A stretch of 64,000 nucleotides of DNA from Gonatopus flavifemur (Eukaryota > Arthropoda > Insecta > Hymenoptera > Dryinidae). The notes beneath the pieces are model-generated. The model ran no database searches, was not told where the DNA came from, and worked only from the letters and a program-made list of their open reading frames with translations. The position numbers and the translations under genes are program-made. The first letter of the stretch is position 1. Every line of letters begins with the position of its first letter. The stretch spans positions 2,148,501 through 2,212,500 of the forward strand of contig JAFFJZ010000013.1 of assembly GCA_018340375.1 (NCBI GenBank), read 5' to 3'. Of the stretch, positions 58,014-64,000 are shown piece by piece.

Positions 58014-58935
58014 TATCAAAACTCCATTTGCCCGTGATGTGAACTTTTTTGGTCGATTTGTTTGGAATTTATTCCTATTCTGCACATAATTTTCCACTAA
58101 TTCCAATACATAAACCCACTATCCCACCCCTCAGACATTCCTAATAATATGCAAAATGTTTTCTCCAATTCTAACAACTTTGAACATCTACACTGTAAAA
58201 AAAGTGCTTTCTCAATTTCACATAAATTGATGTGGAGCAATTAAGATAAATTTTGTATCAATTTTCGAAACTGTTTTGACTTTTCATATGAAATTGTATG
58301 AGATCTCATTTTTATATGAATTTCGATACATTTTGCAGTGAATTTCATGAACTCATGATTGAACTTGATTTCAATTACAAGTTTCAGAATTTTCATATTC
58401 ACCTGATATTGGAAATTTTAGACTATTTTTCAGAGTGCACTGTAAAAAATATTTGTATTAATTTTGAGACAAAAGTTTGGGAGCAATTGACACACATATT
58501 TTGATATTGAATCTCCCACACTTGTATTGAAATTCCAAGACAATATCATCTTGAAACGGTTTCTATACAAAAATTGGTTCGAATTTTATAAAATCTGTGG
58601 TGAATTTAACCCATTAATGCGCAAAACGACGATTTTGTGCATGCATTTTCAAGGAAACCATAGCCATACAAAAAAACGTTTGATTCATTCCAAAATCCTA
58701 CATCGGGGGTTTTCGAGTATGCTCTTTTAGGATTTCATGATAGTCCTAAAAAAAAAAATTCAATAACAAAGTGAATTTTTCAATTGAAACAAAGAACTCT
58801 GATTTTTTGACGCAATTTTTTTTTCAAGATCAATTCTCAATGCTTTCCCGTATTTATTTCATCAGAATACCATCATGAATCGTGGTCCGGATGTTTAAAC
58901 CTTCAGAAACGACGGATAGCAGATTTTTTTTTTGC
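58014..58935. other. No gene; short CACTGTAAAAAA inverted motif
   Basis: CACTGTAAAAAA occurs at about 58191 and 58439 in the same orientation, with GAAATTGAGA-type words between. ORFs 58298-58504 and 58527-58730 have no family signal. Confidence 0.4.
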
Positions 58936-59029
58936 TCTGATTTTCCCAAAATGGCGGTTTTGTGCTATGATACTTGCACCACTTTTCGCTATGGTACTTG
59001 CATCATCAGAAATAGTGGCTTTGGAGGTT

Positions 59030-59320
59030 TTTGGGGTTGTTCAAACCGAATCTTAGGTCGGATTGTCAACATTCAAGATGGCGGACTCAATATAGCGGAC
59101 ACAATTTTCGAAAAGTCATAGATTCCGACCGGATTCTTGTTTCATGTGTTTTTGGGGCCGCTGATCACGGAATTGAGGTCAGATTATCGGAATTCAAAAT
59201 GGCGGACACAATTTTCCAAAAGTCATGGATTTCGACCGAATTCTTGTTTTATGGGTTTTTGGGATCGCTGATTACGAATTTGAGGTCAGCTTATCGGAAT
59301 TCGGAATGGCAGACTATTGG
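59030..59320. repeat. GGGGTCGCTGAT / AAAATGGCGGAC modules, left arm
   Basis: Three ~115-bp units, each with TTTTTGGG(G/A)(T/C)CGCTGAT, a GAATTTGAGGTC word and ATTCAAAATGGCGGA. Mirrored in the right arm at 63680-63910. Confidence 0.75.
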
Positions 59321-59705
59321 CGGATGATGTTTCTCCTAGTCGTCAGTTTCCGATGCATGTTACAATTTACTGTTTTTTTTTTCATGTATATACAGAACAG
59401 AAGCTTCAAGATCAGAATGGAATCGTCACTTTGCCACTGTAGAATTTATAAATTCTACAGCGTTGCCCTGTCCTCACCACGGGGGGGTGGACGATGAAAG
59501 AGAACCTTTTTTTTCAATGGTTTTTTACATTTTTATGTTCTTCTCTCTCATTTTTCATAGTTTTTTAGTATTTTCTTTTAATTTTTCATAGTTTTTTAGT
59601 ATTTTCTTTTAATTTTTCATAGCTTCCACACTTTTTTAAAATTTTCTGTAGTTTTTCTGAAGTTTTTTTTTGTTGTTTTTCCATTTTTTCATAGCTTTTC
59701 CGATT

Positions 59706-61369
59706 CTATATCTTTTGTGGATGCGCTAATTCAAAACAAGTCTTGCAAAAATATAAATTACACGTTTTGCACATTTTTCTTGTTCTTATGGAACAGTCTT
59801 GGTGAGAACAATATTTTTGACAGGTGGTTTGTTCCACTTCATGAAGTTTTACATTCGATGTTCCATTCAAATAAGTTTGAGCAATAGCCGTAACAACATC
59901 TTCAGTTCCAATCTTCTTATTCTTATCTTCTGTAGCAGTATTGAATAATACGGTTGCATTTGTAATGGACATTTGGATACACCTTATAAAAATCACCCAA
60001 GTCCACTTTTTGGATCGAAATGTGGGCAAAACTTTGTTGCAGTGTCGATCATGAATATCAACACCACCCATATGTTTGTTATAGGCACAAAAAGCTCTAG
60101 GAAAACATAATTTTCTTCTCATTTTGTCACTCTTGTCATATCGTTCGACAGGAGCAGTAGGATTCACACCAGCAGCCGTGGACAATATCAAGACAGGTTT
60201 AGAATCCATTACAGTGATGAAATTAATCCCACTGTTTCTGTCGTACATTGCATGATACTGTCCACGTTCATCATTTTTGCTATCAATTTTATGTTTCATC
60301 GGTACTCTATCCTGTCTCATCGTTCCAGTGCATCGTAAGCCAAGTTTTTCCAAATGAATCAGAAGGTCAGCAGAACAAAATGAATTATTAAAATAAACAT
60401 GGTAATTTTCTACATTACGTGGAGTCGTTACCAGAAGAAATTGTTTCATTGTTTGAATAACAACGCTCTACCAAGAGAACTTTCAGGTAAGATATCGCAG
60501 TTCGCATTCTCATCACAGTAAATATCGAAATCGAATAAATATCCATTAGCACCAGCAAGACCCCACATTTTGATATCAAATCTAATTGGTTTAGCTTCGA
60601 TGAACTGTTCCAAAGAGCACCGTCCGTAATACTTCATCATCATTCCATCCACGGATGAAGCTGATGAAGAAAAGCCGAATTGCAAAATATTTTTTCTCAA
60701 AATATTTGTCAAAACTCTTACTCGCCAAACTTTATCTTCCTTATCCTCATCGCCCGGTTCATAAAGTTTCATATTGGACTTGATTTTTTCGAACTCTTTC
60801 ACACCCATACATGAAGCTACTGGTTCGGCTAGCAAAAATTCATCTCTAGACCAATAGTCTCGTTGCGCCAATCTCTTGTTGGAAGAACTGAGAACTATGA
60901 TTCCAATGAACTTGTACAAGTCGTCGTAGGGAAGATCATACCCATTGGATCATGTACAGACGATAATAAATTGTTCCACTCCATGTTGAAAGAAAAATTC
61001 AAAAATTTCAGTCAAAGAGCTGTTTGAAATTTTTTTGCGGTCGTCATTCCTGAGGAATATTCCATTTTCTAAACTTTCCATATATTTCTTTCCACCATCA
61101 ATCCAATCATATACGTGATTTGCTCCTAATTTTTTTTTAGAATCGGTGTAGGAATCAAAGACTGTTCTGAAACATTTCAATGGACCAAGATCCATAACAG
61201 GATCATCTTCACCTAAAGCGTCATGATCTGAATCGGAGAAACAATCAGATTCCCCAGAATTTTCATTATCTGGTATTACAGAAACATCGTAATGATTGTC
61301 ATTTTCCCAAATTTCAACTTCAGGTTGTCGAGTTTTTTTCTTGCCAATACCACTTTTCCTTCTAGACAT
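59706..61369 (-). pseudogene. piggyBac-type transposase, left arm copy
   Basis: Transposase of the piggyBac superfamily, ~550 codons from Met 61369 (MSRRKSG). In order: an acidic N-terminus (ENSGESDCFSDSDHD), VDGMMMKYYGRCSLEQFI with the first catalytic Asp, MWGLAGANGYLFDFDIY, YHVYFNNSFCSADLL where the second Asp position is Asn, FCAYNKHMGGVDIHD with the third Asp, SKKWTWVIFI, and a Cys-rich C-terminus (MCKTCNLYFCKTCF) like the piggyBac zinc finger. Lesions: TGA at 60950 where the sister arm has Arg, and a one-base deletion near 60460. It is divergent from the copy at 61638-63303. Confidence 0.9.
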
Positions 61370-61637
61370 TGCAATCACTTGGTACCAACGTTTCGTGACT
61401 ATATCTGTGTCACTGATGAAGCATGGAGATTTGAGGGGCTGACAAGATTGTTGTGTACTGTTTGATTGTTGTTTGATAAATTTCAAGTACTCGGCTCGAC
61501 TCGAAAAAATCATTACTCGCACACCCCTAGAAATCAGTAATTTGTAAGGTGAACAACAATTTTGTCAGCCTCTCAAATCTCCATGATTCATCAGTTACAC
61601 AGATATAGTCACGAAACGTTGGTAAAAAGTGATTGCA
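61370..61637. other. Head-to-head intergenic axis of palindrome G
   Basis: Contains the symmetry axis (about 61503) and a ~95-bp unpaired centre at 61455-61550 with CGGCTCGACTCGAAAAAATC. Any 5' regulatory sequence of both transposase copies would lie here. Confidence 0.6.
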
Positions 61638-63303
61638 ATGTCTAGAAGGGAAAGTGGTATTGGCAAGAAAAAAACTCGACAACCTGAAGTTGAAATTTGG
61701 GAAAATGACAATCATTACGATGTTTCTGTCATACCAGATAATGGAAATTCTGGGGAATCTGATTGTTTTTCCGATTCAGATCATGACGTTTTAGGTGAAG
61801 ATGATCCTGTTATGGATCTTGGTCCATTGAAATGTTTCAGAACAGTCTTTGATTCCTACACCGATTCTAAAAAAGAATAAGGAGCAAATCACGTATATGA
61901 TTGGATTGATGGTGGAAAGAAATATATGGAAAGTTTAGGAAATGAAATATTCCTCAGGAATGACGACCGCAAAAAAATTTCAAACAGCTCTCTGACTGAA
62001 ATTTTTGAATTGTTCTTTCAACATGGAGTGAAACAATTTATTATCGTCTGTACAAGATCCAATGGGTATGATCTTCCCTTGGACGACTTGTACAAGTTCA
62101 TTGGAATCATAGTTCTCAGTTCTTCCAACAAGAGATTGGCTCAACGAGATTATTGGTCTAGAGATGAATTTTTGCTAGCCGAACCAGTAGCTTCATGTAT
62201 GGGTGTGAAAGAGTTCGAAAAAATCAAGTCCAATATAAAAAACTTTATGAACCGGGCGATGAGGATAAGGAAGATAAAGTTTGGCGAGTAAGAGTTTTTA
62301 CAAATATTTTGAGGAAAAATATTTTGCAATTCGGCTTTTTTCATCAGCTTTATCCATGGATGAAATGATGATCAAGTATTACGGACGGTGCTCTTTGAAA
62401 CAGTTCATCAAAGGTGAACCAATTAGATTTGGTATCAAAATGTGGGGTCTTGCTGGTGCTGCTGGATATTCATTCGATTTCGATATTTACTGTGGTCAGA
62501 ATGGAAACTGCAATATCTCACCTAAAAGTTCTCTTGGTAGCCGCGTTGTTATTCAAACAATGGAACAATCTCTTCTGGTAACGACTCCACGTGATGTAGA
62601 AAATTACCATGTCTATTTTGATCATTTATTTTGTTCTGCTGACCTTCTGATTCATTTGAAGAAACTTGGCTTACGATGCACTGGAACGATAAGACAGGAT
62701 GTAGTACCGATGAAACATAAAATTGATAGAAAGAATGATGAACGTGGAAAGTATCATGCAATGTACGACAGGAAAAGTCGGATGAATTTCATCACTGTAA
62801 TGGATTCTAAACCTGTCTCGATATTGTCCACGGCTGCTGGTGTGAATCCTACTGCTCCTGTTGAACGATATGACAAGAGTGACAAAATGGGAAAAAAATT
62901 ATGTTTTCCTAGAGCTTTTTGTGCCTATAACAAACATACGGGTGGTGTTGATATTCATGATCAACACTGCAACAAAGTTTTGCCCACATTTTGTTCCAAA
63001 AAGTGGACTTGGGTGATTTTTATAAGGTGTATCCAAATGTCCATTACAAATGCAACCGTATTATTCAATACTGCTACAGAAGATAAAAATATAAAGATTG
63101 GAACTGAAGATGTTGTGACGGCTATTGCTCGAAGTTATTTGAATGGAACATCGAATGTGAAACTTCATAAAGTGGAACAAACCACCTGTCAAAAATATTG
63201 TTCTCGCCAAGACTGTTCCATAAGAACAAGAAAAATGTGCAAAACGTGTAATGTTTATTTTTGCAAGACTTGTTTTGAATTAGCGCATCCACAAAAAATA
63301 TAA
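61638..63303 (+). pseudogene. piggyBac-type transposase, right arm copy
   Basis: Mirror copy of the left-arm gene. It has MDEMMIKYYGRCSLKQF with the first catalytic Asp, YHVYFDHLFCSADLL retaining the second, and TGGVDIHDQH with the third, then the Cys-rich C-terminus (MCKTCNVYFCKTCF). Lesions differ from the left copy: TAA at about 61878 where the sister arm has Leu, and a two-base gain in an A-run near 62237 that shifts the frame until about 62281. The last 340 codons are open. No terminal repeat with a TTAA target was identified. Confidence 0.9.
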
Positions 63304-63660
63304 AATCGGAAAAGCTATGGAAAAATGAAAAAATAACAAAAAAAAACTTTAAAAAAACTACAAAAAATTTCAAAAAAGTGAAAAAGCTATGAAAAATAGA
63401 AAGAAAATACTGAAAAACTATGAAAAATGAGGAGGAAAAACATAAAAATATAAAAAACCATTGAAAAAAAAGGTTCTCTTTCATCGTTCACCTCCCCGTG
63501 GTGAGGACCGGGCAACGCTGTAGAATTTATAAATTCTACAGTGGCAAAGTAACGATTCCATTCTAATCTCGGAGCTTCTGTTCTGTATATACATAAAAAA
63601 AACAGTAAGTTGTAACATGTTATCGGAAACTGACGACTAGGAGAAACATCATCCGTCAAT
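63304..63660. other. A-rich 3' region of right piggyBac copy
   Basis: Repeated AAAACTATGAAAAA words (63320-63470), the inverse of the T-rich tract at 59500-59700. It also contains CCTCCCCGTGGTGAGGACCG and the 24-bp palindrome. Confidence 0.6.
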
Positions 63661-64000
63661 AGTCTGTCATTCCGAATTCCGATAAGCTGACCTCAAATTC
63701 GTAATCAGCGATCCCAAAAACCAATGAAACGAGAATTTGGTCGAAATCCATGACTTTTTGAAAATTGTGTCCGCCATTTTGAATTCCGATAATCTGACCT
63801 CAAATTCGTAATCAGCGACCCCAAAAACCCATAAAACAAGAATTTGGTCGGAATTTTTGACTTTTTGAAAATTGTGTCCGCCATATTGAGTCCGCCATCT
63901 TGAATGTTGACACTACTCCTGATGATGCAAGTACTATAGCAAAAAGTACCATAGGAAAATCCCTGAAAGGGAAGACATTTTCGGATTTTTCAAAATATGG

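Larger units (their letters stand above)
58936..64000. repeat. Palindrome G, ~5 kb, carrying two piggyBac copies
   Basis: The axis is near 61503. GGAGATTTGAGGGGCTGACA at 61425 is answered by its diverged inverse ending at 61582, and pairing continues outward through both transposase genes, matching T-rich/A-rich tails, a perfect 24-bp palindrome (59437-59460 and 63518-63541) and GGGGTCGCTGAT modules, to the window edge. The left limit is near 58936. The arms differ by point changes and small indels, so this is not an assembly mirror. The right end is cut by the window. Confidence 0.9.

Noticed and set aside
58936..64000. Assembly artefact explaining palindrome G
   Set aside because: The arms differ by many substitutions and distinct indels, which a mirrored read would not produce.

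Overview
The window looks like an AT-rich arthropod chromosome, most likely insect, and it is almost entirely transposon-derived. The grounds are a mellifera-like mariner, a copia element with an initiator-Met half-tRNA primer site, piggyBac and RTE copies, short GT-AG introns and many small inverted-repeat elements. I found no rRNA, tRNA, CRISPR array or bacterial operon. No recognisable complete host gene is present; a few small exon-like ORFs could belong to host genes or to unrecognised elements.

Layout. 1-1840 is a foldback repeat. 1918-2720 is a broken ubiquitin-specific-protease-like gene, followed by a MULE transposase pseudogene (3243-6051) that is split by a 1.4-kb insertion. 6262-9731 is a series of nested palindromic elements. 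9872-13440 is a CACTA/EnSpm transposase pseudogene interrupted by a 5'-truncated RTE retrotransposon with a clear target-site duplication. 13492-14456 holds the two halves of a THAP domain across an intron. 14.5-18.3 kb combines a candidate promoter, a 113-bp satellite, a small coiled-coil/membrane ORF and 221-bp tandem repeats. 18.4-20.9 kb is a foldback element containing 548-bp tandem units, each of them a head-to-head inverted pair. 21.6-26.7 kb is more palindromes with nested insertions and one small two-exon gene model.

The second half continues with a second RTE copy (27.4-29.2 kb), a stretch of degenerate minisatellites (26.9-33.1 kb), a second copy of the 18-kb foldback element (35.2-37.0 kb), a zinc-ribbon-like exon, a second THAP half-domain and a mariner pseudogene (38.3-39.4 kb). 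A young copia-type LTR element (40.9-45.6 kb) has nearly identical LTRs but three breaks in its reading frame. 48-52 kb has further foldback copies. 52.4-57.0 kb is a DNA-transposon-like unit with ~0.95-kb inverted ends and one broken DUF7869-type gene. 58.9-64.0 kb is a ~5-kb palindrome with two divergent piggyBac transposase pseudogenes, one per arm, running off the right edge.

The unifying feature is inverted symmetry. At least eight large palindromes (0.7-5 kb) occupy about a third of the window, several carry later insertions in only one arm, and the arms are diverged enough to make an assembly artefact unlikely. The most promising under-described items are the DUF7869 long-TIR unit, the piggyBac palindrome, the alternating 548-bp array and the protease gene beside the MULE.
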